Shown here piece after piece: positions 17,204 to 27,071 of a stretch of 55,405 nt of DNA. The notes beneath the pieces are model-generated. The model was given only the letters and a program-made list of their open reading frames with translations. It was not told where the DNA came from and ran no database searches. This DNA is from Acidobacteriota bacterium. Its GTDB lineage: Bacteria; Acidobacteriota; Thermoanaerobaculia; Multivoradales; SZUA-115. The stretch spans positions 1-55,405 of the forward strand of contig JAJRVQ010000116.1 of NCBI GenBank assembly GCA_024277255.1. Direction: 5' to 3'. The first letter of the stretch is position 1. Each line of letters opens with the position of its first letter. Made by a program: the position numbers and the translations under genes.

Positions 17204-20200
17204 TCAGAGATCCTTGAGGACAGTGACATCAGCACCGCGAGACAGGGCCTTGGCTTTGGCTTCCTCGAATTCCTTGGAGTGGCCGATCAGCTTCGCGGCC
17301 GCGGCGTAGAGCAGCTGGCCTTCGGTGTCTCCGCTATTGCGCTTGCGTAGCACCTTGCGCAGAAGGTCGTAGGCGGTTTGCGGATCTTTGGCCCGCAGAG
17401 CGATGCGAGCTTTGAGAACGGCGATCCGTCTCCGGTACCAACGCCCATCGTCACTATGCAGCAGCCCTTCCGCGCGCTTCACGGCTTGGCCCGCTTCTCG
17501 GTCCTGATCCAGCATCAGGAGGCATCGAGCGCGCACCAGGTCGATGCCAATGTCGATGCGTCTCGCGCGACTCGAGAGAGCCGCTTCGTCGAGCTTTCCA
17601 GAGGAGAGAGAGCCGACGAACACCTCGGCCTCTCTGGCTTGATCGAGCAAGTCGAGAGCCGCCGCGCCGTCAGCGTCGGCGAAACGATCGATGGCGCGCA
17701 GGTAGAGGGTTCGCTTGGGGAAGCGCCGCTGGTTGAGAAAGACCCCGAACACTTCAGCCTTGCGATCGAACTGGACCTTGCGTGGCTCCAAGGGGAGTTC
17801 CCAGCGAAACGGTGTCTCCACTCCGCTCACCCACGTCGTCGCCGCAAGCCGCTTGTTGGCGGCCGGTGGATTCTCGCTCTTTGCCCCGCGGCGCTTCGTT
17901 TTCTCACCATCCTTGTCGGCCGTCTGTGGGTCGTAGACGTCGATTTCCACCGGGACGATCAAGACCGACTTGGCCACGTCCAGCTCACGTCGGGCCAGCC
18001 GATCGACGTCGATGCCGCCATCCTCGCGCCGCACCAGCCGATGGTTGTAGCGATACTTGGCAACCTGATGAGCGACCCCCTGCACCTCCCAGTTTCCGCC
18101 CTCGAGTTGATGTGTCCGCCAGTCGTAGAAGACCTCGGTAAGACCCGTGTTGTAGATGAACTGGTTGGCAAACGGCTGCAGGTCCTGATCGGTGATGCGC
18201 TCGATCAAGCCGATGAACTCCGCCGTGGAGATCTGCTTGCCGCCCACCGCTTTGACCAACGACTTCTGGACCTTGAGGAAGGTCTCCTCGCCAAAGAACC
18301 GGGAGAGCATCTCCAGAATCAGCGCACCCTTCTGGTAGACGATCGCCTGCTAGGCGCGATCCGACACGCTGGAGATCAGTCGGCTGCCCAACACCAGAGG
18401 CCCCACCGACTCGATGCTGTGACCATCCTTGTACTCAGCCCGAAGCGACAACTGCCAGCCGGAGGTCGGCCCGCGCTGCGCGGCAGCTTGACCGGTGAGT
18501 CGGTGGCGCGCGAAGAGCCCGGCCGAGAAGTTGGCCATCGCCTCGCTGATCCACTGATCGCGATAGCTACTCCAGCCGACCATGTGTCCCCACCACTGGT
18601 GGGAGACCTCGTGGGCGATCACGGTTCGTGAATCCTCCAGCCCGAGCAACCAGGAGTAATAGCTGTCGCCGCTGACCATCAGCGCCGAGAGGGTGACAAA
18701 GCCGAGCAGCGCCTGCGAGAAGCCGCGCTGCGTGGTGACCACCTGCATCTCATCCAGCGGATAGGGGCCGAAGGTCTCCTCGAAATAGGTGAGGGAATCG
18801 GCAACGGTCGAGACGATCTGCTCGCGGTTGTCCTTGAGCAAATCCCAGGTGCCCTGGTCGAAATGGACGGTAACCGCTATATGGTCGTCCACTCCGGCGT
18901 GGGTCGTAAAGCTCTTGAAGCGGCCCACCTCGAAGGTAAGTCCAAGGGTGGGCCGATCGACCGAGTAACGCCGCCAGGGATGTGCCGCACCCTCCTCGCT
19001 GTCGCCGGTCACCCTTCCCGGCGCCGCCAGTTGAAAGCCGCGCGGCCAGTGAAAGGTGGCATCGAAGGTCGAAAGATCGTCGCTATCGACCTCCGGGTAC
19101 CAACCCACGGTGGCGCGCAGGGCGGAACTCTTGCCTCGCAGACGTTCGATCAAGTTGCCGGCGTATTCGATCTCGACGACGACCTCTGCGCCCGCCGACA
19201 CGATCGCCGGTAGTTCTACCAGGGTGCGCATTCCTTCTTGGTGGAAAAAGAGCGGCTGACCCGCGCTGTCGCGCACCTGACGGACCACCAGATCGTTGTG
19301 CATCGCAAAGCGGAGGAAGCGGCTCAAACCGTGCGTGGCGCGCAGCACCAGCCGAGCCGAAGCTTCCAGGTCGAGGCTACGGCCTGTCAAGCGAATGTCG
19401 AGGTCGGTGTGCTCGACCTCGAAACTCGGACCGCCCGGCAGCGGCGCTCCTTGTGCATCGCGCAACGAGGTCGACACCCATGTATCCCAATCGCCCAGGT
19501 CTTCGACGGTCAAGTTGAGAAGACGGCCGCGGCGCTGCTCGCGCCCCAAGGCGCGCACCAACTTCTTGCGCTCCTTGCGCGAGGCTTCCACCACTACGAA
19601 CTGGCCGAGCGTCACCTGCTCGCGCGCTTCCGGCTCCACGAGATAGAGCAGCGTGCCCATCTCCTCGGTCTCCAGGCGGGCCGCGAAGAAGCCCTCCGCC
19701 GGTGCATCGCCGAGTGCGTCCAAGCGCTGCATCGCCTCGATCCCCAGGACACGCCGCTCCGGGCTCTGCCGCCAACCGCGAAACAGCTCCTCCGCCTGAC
19801 GCAGGATCGCGGGGTCGACAGAGGTGACGGGAGGACGATCCAGCAGCGCCGCCACCGCCGCGTTGCTGCCGATCGCCAGCACGGCCGCCGTCGTCGGCTC
19901 GGAGAGGTTGCCGCTCCCGGCAAAGAGTTCTAGCTGGCCGGCTTCGATCTGATCGGGTGCCTGTAAGAGCAGACGGGCCGTGCCGACGAAGACGATCTCC
20001 GGTGCCCGCGCCCGGCCGGCTGGTGAGGTCGGGATCAAGATGCCATCCTCGATGTGCAGTGCCGCCATCCCGAGGTCGAGCCTCAAGTCCTGAATCGTTA
20101 CCGCCTTGCCGGTCTCCAGCTGGACCGAGTGCAGCGCCTCGATCACCGCCGCGGTATCGGCGCGCAGCGGCATCGCCACGCATGCCAGGGCCATCGCCAC

Positions 20201-20281
20201 CACGATCCAAGCGCTGAGCCCTGACGGCCTCCTGGTTCCGCATCTTTTCCAACACCTTGTCCAGCACTGCCTCTTCGTCAC
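17204..20281 (-). pseudogene. M1-family aminopeptidase, interrupted by in-frame TAG
   Basis: A single frame of about 1025 codons with one TAG at 18350-18352 (codon 644). Before the stop are a signal peptide (WIVVAMALACVAMPLRA), a non-catalytic N-terminal part, GFSQALLGFVTLS in place of GAMEN, and the zinc site HEVSHQWWGH with the third ligand Glu in WISEAMANFSAG. Directly after the stop, QAIVYQKGALILEMLSRFFG continues the conserved helix normally read as AYQAIVYQKGA, so TAG stands for a Tyr codon (one base change). The C-terminal 380 residues are intact. The start is GTG 20281 with GGAGGA about 7-10 bases upstream. A truncated 643-residue product would keep the zinc site but lose the C-terminal helical domain. 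Confidence 0.85.
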
Positions 20282-20375
20282 CTGGTGTCCTCCGCGGCAA
20301 AGGACAATTTTATCTGTGCAGTATTTGCATTTCAAATCGGCGGCCTTGCGGCCCGCGCGTGAGAAAATCTCCTCC

Positions 20376-21578
20376 ATGATGGATCTTCCCGCCTACGAAC
20401 GTGACCCCTACTTGCAGCAGCTCTCCGCCGAGGTCATCGCCACGGGCGAGCTGGACGGGCGTGGCTACGCCCTGCTCTCCGCATCGATCTTCTACCCCGA
20501 GGGAGGAGGTCAGCCCGCCGACCATGGGTGGATCGGCGACAGCGAGGTGGTCGATGTGCAGAAGCACGAAGGTGAGATCCGCCACTTCCTGAGCGAAACG
20601 GTCGAGCCCGGTCCGGTTCAGCTGCGGCTCGACTGGCGGCGGCGCTACGACCACATGCAGCAACATAGCGCCCAGCACCTGATCAGCGCCCTGGCGGCCG
20701 ACCGTTTCGGCTGGAAGACCACCTCCTTCCACCTCAGCGAGGGCCTCTGCGATATCGAACTCGACGTCGCCTCGCTAGAGCCGCGCCAGATCGGCGAGCT
20801 CGAAGAGGCGATCGCGGTGGAAGTTCGCGCCGCTAGACCGATCACCGCACGACGGGTGGCTCCCGAGGCCCTGAAGACACTCTCGGTGCGTACCCGCGGC
20901 CTGCCCGCCGGCCACAGCGGCACCGTGCGACTGGTCGAGATCGAGGGGCTCGATCTCAACACCTGTGCCGGAACTCATGTCGCTTCGACCGCCGAGTTGG
21001 AGAGCGTCAAGCTGCTGCACAGCGAATCGATGCGCGGCGGCACCCGTCTCTACTGGCTGGCCGGCAACCGGGTGCGGCAGAGGCTGGGGCAGCGCGAGGG
21101 GCTGATCGAGACGTTGCGCCACCTGGTGGGCGCCGCCGACGCCGACCTGCCGGAGGTCATCGCGGGCAAACTGGCGCAACTCAAGGAGGAAGGGCGCCGG
21201 GCGCGCTACCTCGAGGGGCAGCTGGCCGAGCGTCTGGGCCAAGCCCTGGCTACCGAAGCCGGCGAGGGAGTTGCCTCACGCCACTTCCCGGCAGCGCGAC
21301 CGAGCTTGCTGCAGCAGGTGGGCCGAGCCTTCGCCGCGCAGGCCCGAGACGGCGCCGCGCTGCTCACCGCCGACACCGAGGGTGGCGCCTTCTTCCTTCT
21401 CGCCCTCGGCGCAGAGTGCCCCCTCGACCTCAAAGCCGCCGGCAGCCATGTAGCCCAATTGCTCGCCGGCCGCGGCGGCGGCTCCGGCTCCATCTTCCAG
21501 GGCAAGGCCGGTTCGCTGGAGCGCCGGGAGGAAGCCGCCGCATGGCTGCAGCGGGCGGTGAGTGAGCCACCTCGTTGA
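20376..21578 (+). CDS. AlaX-type alanyl-tRNA editing protein with DHHA1 domain
   Basis: A 400-residue stand-alone editing protein that hydrolyses mischarged Ser- or Gly-tRNA(Ala). The N-terminal second-additional-domain part has PEGGGQPADHG and the zinc ligands HxxxH in HMQQHSAQHLISAL, with the second pair in NTCAGTHVAST. A coiled linker (AGKLAQLKEEGRRARYLEGQ) leads to a C-terminal DHHA1-like domain ending GGGSGSIFQGKAGSLERREE, as in the AlaX-L class and AlaRS itself. No aminoacylation domain is present. The start at ATG 20376 (an ATGATG pair) is in the intergenic region divergent from the M1 gene. Confidence 0.9.
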   Translation: MMDLPAYERDPYLQQLSAEVIATGELDGRGYALLSASIFYPEGGGQPADHGWIGDSEVVDVQKHEGEIRHFLSETVEPGPVQLRLDWRRRYDHMQQHSAQHLISALAADRFGWKTTSFHLSEGLCDIELDVASLEPRQIGELEEAIAVEVRAARPITARRVAPEALKTLSVRTRGLPAGHSGTVRLVEIEGLDLNTCAGTHVASTAELESVKLLHSESMRGGTRLYWLAGNRVRQRLGQREGLIETLRHLVGAADADLPEVIAGKLAQLKEEGRRARYLEGQLAERLGQALATEAGEGVASRHFPAARPSLLQQVGRAFAAQARDGAALLTADTEGGAFFLLALGAECPLDLKAAGSHVAQLLAGRGGGSGSIFQGKAGSLERREEAAAWLQRAVSEPPR

Positions 21579-21585
21579 GCAGCGA

Positions 21586-21608
21586 GGGCTGACCGGTGAG
21601 GCCAGCCC
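21586..21608. terminator. Hairpin between convergent genes
   Basis: gggctg-a-cc pairs with gg-c-cagccc around a GGTGA loop, centred between the AlaX stop and the S9 peptidase stop. Downstream on the plus strand is aactttccc, a weak T run. It probably acts as a shared terminator. Confidence 0.4.
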
Positions 21609-21626
21609 CAACTTTCCCGACTTCCC

Positions 21627-24353
21627 TTACTTCAGATTCTCCTCGAAGAGTTTGAAGATCCGGCGGTATTCGTCCAGCCAACTCGACGGCTGGCGGAAGC
21701 CGTGGTGCTCGACCGGGTAGATTGCCACTTCCCAGTTCTCCTTTTCCAGCTCGATCAGCCTTTGCACCAGGCGGACCGTGTCTTGGAAGAAGACGTTGTC
21801 GTCTTGCATCGGAGCGCAGATCAACAGCGGCTTGGCCAGACCGTCGGCGAACTCGATCGGCGAGCTGCGCTCGTAGGCCTCGGGGTCGATGTCCGGCGTG
21901 TTGAGGATGTTGGAGGTGTAGGGGTGGTTGTAGTGGGCCCAGTCGGTCACCGGGCGCAACGCCGCCCCGGCGGCGAAGAGATCGGGGTCCTTGAACAGGG
22001 CCAAGAAGGTCATGAAGCCACCGTAGGAGCCGCCGTAGACCCCGATCCGTCCCCGGTCGATCCCCTCGTGGTGAACCAACCACTCGACACCGTCTTGCAG
22101 GTCCTCGAGCTCGGGGGTTCCCATCTGGCGGTAGATGGCGGTGCGCCAGTCCCGGCCGTAGCCGCGCGAAGCGCGGTAGTCCATATCGAGCACCGTGTAG
22201 CCGGCACGGGTGAGCAGGGTGTGGAACATGAACTCACGGAAGTAGCCCGACCAGCCCTGATGGGCGTTCTGCAGGTAGCCGGCGCCGTGGACGAAGACCA
22301 CCGCCGGCCGGCCCATCGGCTCGGTCATCGCACCTTGCGGCCGGTAGATCCGCGAGTAGATCGGCCGGTTGACGTGCGAGGAAGGCACGGCGCGGATCTC
22401 CGGTTCCACCCAGTCGATGGCCAGGAACTCGGCACTGGCCGTCTCGGTCAGCCGCACCGCCTCGGCACCCGGTTCGTTGAGTTGCAGGAAGAGTTCCGGT
22501 GGCCGGGTGGTCGAAGAATGGGTGAGCAGGAGGTGGTACCCATCGGGTGAGAGCACCGAAGTGGTGCGGCCGCCCAGGGTCGACATCTGCTCCATCTCCC
22601 CGCCGCTGGTCGCGACTCGATAGGTGTCGTAGATGCCGGGATGGTCGGGGTTGGCGTCGAAGTAGAGCCAGGTGCCGTCGCGGCTCGGCGCCACGTTGTC
22701 CACCAGGAATGAGCCACTGGTCAGTTGGCGAGTGGTGGCGTAGCGCGGCTCGGCCAGGTAGAGCTGCGAGTAGCCGCTCTCCTCCGACAGGTACCAGAAC
22801 CGCTCGCCGTCCGGCAGCCAACCCATGTCGTTGAAGCTCCAGTTGATCCACGCCTCGTCGTGCAACCGATGGAGGGGTCGCAGCGCCGGTTCAGAGATCT
22901 TCTCGGTGACGTCCAGGGTGGCTATCCAGCGATCCTTGTGGTCGACGGAGAAGGCCATCACCGCGACTTGGGAGCCATCCTGCGACCATTCGATCGAATC
23001 GAAGGTGACCGGGCGAGGCTCGGCTCTTTCTTCTTCCTCTTCCTCGCCTTCCGGTTGGCTCTGGGCCTGCGCGGATTGAACGTCTCCAGCCTCGGCCTCG
23101 ATCTCCACGACCTCAGCCTCGTCGCTCGATCGCTCCTCGCCCTCGGATTCGGCTTGCTCCGCCACCAGCACCGCGATGGGCGCCTGTTCAAGAGGAAGTT
23201 CTTCTTCCTCAATCTCATCCTCGTCGCCCTGTTGATCCCGTTGCTCTCTGCGATCCCGCGCCGCCTGGCGCAAGTCGGCGAGCGGATCGTCGCCGATCCC
23301 GGGCAGCGGCTCGGTGGACAGCTCATGGATCTCGTGCGCCACCAGGTCGAGCAGCATCAGCCGCTCCCCGGCCCCCTCCCCGGTTCCCACCTTGGGTCGC
23401 ACCTCCTCCACCTCCACGTAACCACTCTCGGTGACCCAAGAGGCCATCGTGCCAGCCCGGCCCTGGTCCTCCTCTTTCTTGCCCAGGACAACCACCATCC
23501 AGCGGCCGTTGGGCGACAGCGACAGCCCGTGTGTCTCAACGTCGTCGCCAAGATAGAAAGGCGGCACGACGCGGGTCGGATCGACCCTGCGCTGCTGCAT
23601 CTCGCGCCGCATCTGCGCCTCGCGCTTTTGCTTCTCGGTGCGGATGAAGTCGAGCAAGCGTGGCTGCTGATCGCGCAGGTAGTCGGGCTCCTCTTGTTTT
23701 TCGTCCGGGTCCTCTTCGAGAATCAGCTCCGCCACCTGCGCCTCGAGGCCACTGGCCAGATCGCGCACGTAGACCACCTGCCCGCGCTGAAACGAGATGC
23801 GGCGACCGTCCGCCATGAAGCCGGGTCGGCTCTCTCGCGCCGCCGTGCGGGTCAGCTGCCGGACCTCGCCGCTGGGCAACTCCTTGACGTAGAGATCTCC
23901 CTCGCGGGAGTAGACCTTGCGGCTTCGGTCCGGGCTGAGTACACCGCCGGGGTGATCAGCGCTACCCATGTGCTCATCCGCCACCGTGCGCAACACCTGG
24001 CCGCTCAGGTCGATCTGCACCAGGTCGCGATGCTCTTCGCCCGGCCGCTTTTGAAAGTAGTAGATCGAGTTGCCGTCATCCGCCCAGTAGGCTCGCTCCG
24101 GTGCATTGCCGATCCAGTCGGGGTGGGCCATGATGCGCTCGAGAGTGACCTCGACGGAAAGAGGAGGAGCCACCGCCGGCTGTACCTCGGCAGGGGGCGC
24201 CGCGGCGGGGGGCTGCTCGGTGAGCAGCTGAGTTTGAGTTTCAGCCAGCTCCTCGGCTGACGACTGGGCACAGAGGCCAGCCGGCACCAACAGCAGGCAA
24301 AGAAACAAGGTTTGCATCGAACGAAAAGCGGTCAGCCATCGGTAGCAGCGCAT
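21627..24353 (-). CDS. S9 family prolyl oligopeptidase-like peptidase, exported
   Basis: A 908-residue enzyme. The signal peptide is FRSMQTLFLCLLLVPAGLCA, followed by a DPP-IV/acylaminoacyl-peptidase-like beta-propeller (WADDGNSIYYFQKR, SPDGYHLLLTHSS) and a C-terminal alpha/beta-hydrolase domain. The catalytic Ser is in YGGSYGGFMTFLAL, Asp in CAPMQDDNVFFQD and His in VEHHGFRQPSSW. The propeller is broken by an acidic insertion of about 70 residues (EDEIEEEELPLEQ to GEEEEEERAEP, DNA about 23020-23240). The start at 24353 has GAGGA 8 bases upstream; the longer frame to 24638 would cover the divergent TPR gene. Confidence 0.93.
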   Translation of the reverse strand: MRCYRWLTAFRSMQTLFLCLLLVPAGLCAQSSAEELAETQTQLLTEQPPAAAPPAEVQPAVAPPLSVEVTLERIMAHPDWIGNAPERAYWADDGNSIYYFQKRPGEEHRDLVQIDLSGQVLRTVADEHMGSADHPGGVLSPDRSRKVYSREGDLYVKELPSGEVRQLTRTAARESRPGFMADGRRISFQRGQVVYVRDLASGLEAQVAELILEEDPDEKQEEPDYLRDQQPRLLDFIRTEKQKREAQMRREMQQRRVDPTRVVPPFYLGDDVETHGLSLSPNGRWMVVVLGKKEEDQGRAGTMASWVTESGYVEVEEVRPKVGTGEGAGERLMLLDLVAHEIHELSTEPLPGIGDDPLADLRQAARDRREQRDQQGDEDEIEEEELPLEQAPIAVLVAEQAESEGEERSSDEAEVVEIEAEAGDVQSAQAQSQPEGEEEEEERAEPRPVTFDSIEWSQDGSQVAVMAFSVDHKDRWIATLDVTEKISEPALRPLHRLHDEAWINWSFNDMGWLPDGERFWYLSEESGYSQLYLAEPRYATTRQLTSGSFLVDNVAPSRDGTWLYFDANPDHPGIYDTYRVATSGGEMEQMSTLGGRTTSVLSPDGYHLLLTHSSTTRPPELFLQLNEPGAEAVRLTETASAEFLAIDWVEPEIRAVPSSHVNRPIYSRIYRPQGAMTEPMGRPAVVFVHGAGYLQNAHQGWSGYFREFMFHTLLTRAGYTVLDMDYRASRGYGRDWRTAIYRQMGTPELEDLQDGVEWLVHHEGIDRGRIGVYGGSYGGFMTFLALFKDPDLFAAGAALRPVTDWAHYNHPYTSNILNTPDIDPEAYERSSPIEFADGLAKPLLICAPMQDDNVFFQDTVRLVQRLIELEKENWEVAIYPVEHHGFRQPSSWLDEYRRIFKLFEENLK

Positions 24354-24567
24354 CAACAAGGTCCTCAACTGAGAGTTCGGCCTGAAAAGTAGGCAGATTA
24401 TCCGCCGCTTGGGGCCGCAAGACAACTGACAACCGTAGTAGAGAGGGCCGGCAAAGGTGTACTCTCGGCGACTGAGCCACCATTTCGCTCCACTTTTTGG
24501 CTGAGCGCCGGAATGGAAAACCACAGTCTTGCCGGTCACCGGCCACTGGTCGCAGGAGGTTCCCGTC

Positions 24568-26181
24568 ATGCCCAAAGTTCGTACCGCACTCAGCCTTGCT
24601 CCGCTGGCTCTCCTTCTGGCGCTCTTGCCGCTCGCCACCGCCGGTTTTGACCAGGCCAGCGCCGACGAGGAGGCAGCGACCTACGGCACCGATCTCCTCG
24701 GCCGGGTCGAGCTGCCGAACAGCGGCGCGGAGCAGGCACAGAAGGCCTTCTTGAGCGGCCTCGCCGCCTTGCACAGCTTCTGGTACGACGAAGCGGCCGA
24801 TCTCTTTCGCGAAGCACAGACCATCGACCCGGACTTTGCGCTCGCTTACTGGGGCGAGGCGCTGACCTACAACCACCCGCTGTGGAGCCAGTACGACGGT
24901 GAGGGCGGCCGCGCCGCGCTCGCTCACCTGGCCGCCACGCCGGCCGAACGGGCGGCCAAGGCCGGCACCGAGATGGAGCGGGACTACCTGGAGACGGCCG
25001 AGGTTCTCTTCGACGACTCCCACCAAGACAAGGCGGCGCGCGACCGCGCCTACTCCGCGGCCTGGCAACGGGTCTATGAGAAGCACCCGCAAGACACCGA
25101 GGCCAAGGCCTTCTACGCCCTCTCGCTGCAAGGTCTGCCGCGTACCGGCGATGCGCGCCAACACATGCGCTCCGCCGCCTTGATGGAAGAACTCTTCGCG
25201 CTCAATCCTCTCCATCCCGGCGCCGCCCACTACTTGATTCATGCCTACGACGACCCGGTGCACGCACCGCTCGGCCTGCGCGCCGCGCGGGTCTATGCCG
25301 AAATCGCACCGGCCGCCAACCACGCACTGCACATGCCCTCGCACATCTTTGTCCAACTCGGTATGTGGGAACGGGTCGCCACCTCCAACCTCGCCGCCTA
25401 CAACGCCTCCGTCGACTGGGTCGAGCGGCGCGGCCACCCGCTCTACAAGCGCGACTTCCACAGCCTCCCCTGGTTGCACTACGCCTACCTGCAACAGGGC
25501 CGCCTCGACAAAGCCAGCGAGTGCATCGACATCATCCGTCCGGTCGCCCTCAAAACCGACGATCAGCGAACACGCTCGGCCTATCGCGGGATGTTGGCCC
25601 GCCAGGCCGTCGAAACGGGCAGTCCGCTGCTCGAAGTGGCGGAGAAAGACGGCAACGCCGCCAGCGACACATTGACCGCCTTCGGTGTCGGCTACGCCGC
25701 GGCCCTCAACGGCGATGCCCACACTGCCGAAGAGGCGTTGGCTGAATTGAAAGCGCTGGGCACCAACCGAGTTCACCACACCGACAGTCGGATTCTGGTC
25801 GACCTTCTCGCCGCGGTCACCGCTTCGGCCAACGGCGACAATGAGGCGGCGTTGGCGGCGGCGCGCGCGGCGATCGAAGTCGAGCTGACCCATCTTCCCC
25901 CTTCCGGACCTCCCGGAAACTTCAAGCCGGCTCACGAACTCTACGGCGAGTTGCTGCTCGCCGCCGGGCGCAATGAAGAGGCGGCGGAGCAGTTTCACCG
26001 CTCGCTGCTACGCACCCCGAAGCGCACCGCCTCCCTGCTCGGCGCCGCCCGCGCCGCCAAGGCGCTGGGCCAAGACAAGGCGGCGCGGGAGTTCTACGCA
26101 CAGCTGAGCAACAACTTGAGCCAGGCCGACGCCGCCAACCCGACCTTGGCCGAGGCGCGGAGTTACTTGTCGCAAGACTAG
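24568..26181 (+). CDS. Exported TPR-repeat protein
   Basis: A 537-residue protein with a signal peptide (LSLAPLALLLALLPLATAGF). Tetratricopeptide-type helices follow: AQKAFLSGLAALHSFWYDEA then ADLFREAQTIDPDFALAYWG, and C-terminal NEEAAEQFHRSLLRTPKRT. A conserved-looking middle (HPGAAHYLIHAYDDPVHAPL then HALHMPSHIFVQLGMWERV) is typical of a group of large secreted TPR proteins that I know only as hypothetical. The start at 24568 has GGAGG 8 bases upstream. Its TAG stop is shared, as the palindrome CTAG, with the convergent gene. A role as a periplasmic scaffold is inferred. Confidence 0.85.
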   Translation: MPKVRTALSLAPLALLLALLPLATAGFDQASADEEAATYGTDLLGRVELPNSGAEQAQKAFLSGLAALHSFWYDEAADLFREAQTIDPDFALAYWGEALTYNHPLWSQYDGEGGRAALAHLAATPAERAAKAGTEMERDYLETAEVLFDDSHQDKAARDRAYSAAWQRVYEKHPQDTEAKAFYALSLQGLPRTGDARQHMRSAALMEELFALNPLHPGAAHYLIHAYDDPVHAPLGLRAARVYAEIAPAANHALHMPSHIFVQLGMWERVATSNLAAYNASVDWVERRGHPLYKRDFHSLPWLHYAYLQQGRLDKASECIDIIRPVALKTDDQRTRSAYRGMLARQAVETGSPLLEVAEKDGNAASDTLTAFGVGYAAALNGDAHTAEEALAELKALGTNRVHHTDSRILVDLLAAVTASANGDNEAALAAARAAIEVELTHLPPSGPPGNFKPAHELYGELLLAAGRNEEAAEQFHRSLLRTPKRTASLLGAARAAKALGQDKAAREFYAQLSNNLSQADAANPTLAEARSYLSQD

Positions 26182-27071
26182 CCTCGAATACCGGGAAGGG
26201 TCGGCCAGCCGAGTTGATGTAGGTATTCCTCCACGCCACTGATCAGCCACTCTTCGCGGCTGCCGGGCAACAGCACCAGACACTCTTCGAAAGAGAGTCG
26301 AGCCTCGCCCAGGCGACCGACCGTGGCCAGAGTGACTCCCCGCAAGAAGAGGGCGCAGCCGCGCAGGCCACGGTCCCCGGCGGCATCACAGAAGAGGAGC
26401 GCTGCTTCGAGTTCAACGAGGCAGGGTTCGATCTGCGCCTGTTGCCAAAAGAACTGGGCTCGCACAATTCCCAGCCGTGCCGCCAAGGTGGGATCGCCGG
26501 CCCCGCCTTCGATCAGAGACTGGGCCAGGTCCAGCCGCACGGCGACGCGGTGGATGCGATCGTGAAACAACTCTTCTTCAGCGTCGCGAATCCAATAGAC
26601 AGCCTGTTCGTCGATCACCCGCCGGCAATCGGCTCCCTCCCCGGCCAACCGGAGGGATAGGGCCAGAGCGGTCTGAGCCAGAGAGCTGGCCGACGCCCGA
26701 TCACTGGCGGCGACCGTCTCGGCAAGATCGAGCACGGCGAAGACCAGGTCGGTCGTGGCCGTGATCTCGCCGCGCATCGCTTCGGCAAAGCGACCGGCCG
26801 GCGGCAATGCCGCTAGTCGTTCGAGCACCTTCCAGGTATCGGGCCGGTCAAGATCGAGAAAGCGCGCCCAGCCCGGCGGCAAGAGCATCGCCAAATCGCG
26901 CCGCGCGCGATCGCCGACGCATTCCTCGAAGAGGAGCCGGGCGGTACGTCGCGACAGAGGCTGGGTGGCCGACTCCGCGATGACCACGCTCTGGCCGGAA
27001 TAGCAGTCGTCGAGTTGCCGCACCAGTCTCCACCAGCGCTGGGTCAAGAACAGCGTCACCTCGTTGGTCAT
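26178..27071 (-). CDS. Unrecognised 297-residue helical protein, coupled to a small upstream gene
   Basis: A cytoplasmic-type protein with no signal peptide. It begins TLFLTQRWWRLVRQLDDCYS, continues with a His/Cys-poor helical region, and ends in TPR-like helix pairs (QAQIEPCLVELEAALLFCDA, then GRLGEARLSFEECLVLLPGS). The fold looks like an all-helical repeat scaffold, but I cannot name a family. The ATG at 27071 overlaps the stop of the 74-residue gene (ATGA), so the two are translated together. The TAG stop shares CTAG with the convergent TPR gene. What the pair does is unknown. Confidence 0.75.
   Translation of the reverse strand: MTNEVTLFLTQRWWRLVRQLDDCYSGQSVVIAESATQPLSRRTARLLFEECVGDRARRDLAMLLPPGWARFLDLDRPDTWKVLERLAALPPAGRFAEAMRGEITATTDLVFAVLDLAETVAASDRASASSLAQTALALSLRLAGEGADCRRVIDEQAVYWIRDAEEELFHDRIHRVAVRLDLAQSLIEGGAGDPTLAARLGIVRAQFFWQQAQIEPCLVELEAALLFCDAAGDRGLRGCALFLRGVTLATVGRLGEARLSFEECLVLLPGSREEWLISGVEEYLHQLGWPTLPGIRG

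Noticed and set aside
15211..18352. Stop-codon reassignment as an explanation for the two in-frame stops
   Set aside because: TAG ends other intact genes (for example DUF1684 at 13932, FKBP at 51781, TPR at 26179), so it is a working stop here. TAA and TAG both being reassigned is not supported.
22725..24260. A 511-codon plus-strand frame opposite the S9 peptidase
   Set aside because: Composition is that of an antisense shadow, including Leu/Phe runs opposite the Glu-rich insertion.
24241..25998. A 585-codon minus-strand frame opposite the TPR protein
   Set aside because: No start signal or family; the plus strand has a signal peptide, a ribosome binding site and TPR motifs.
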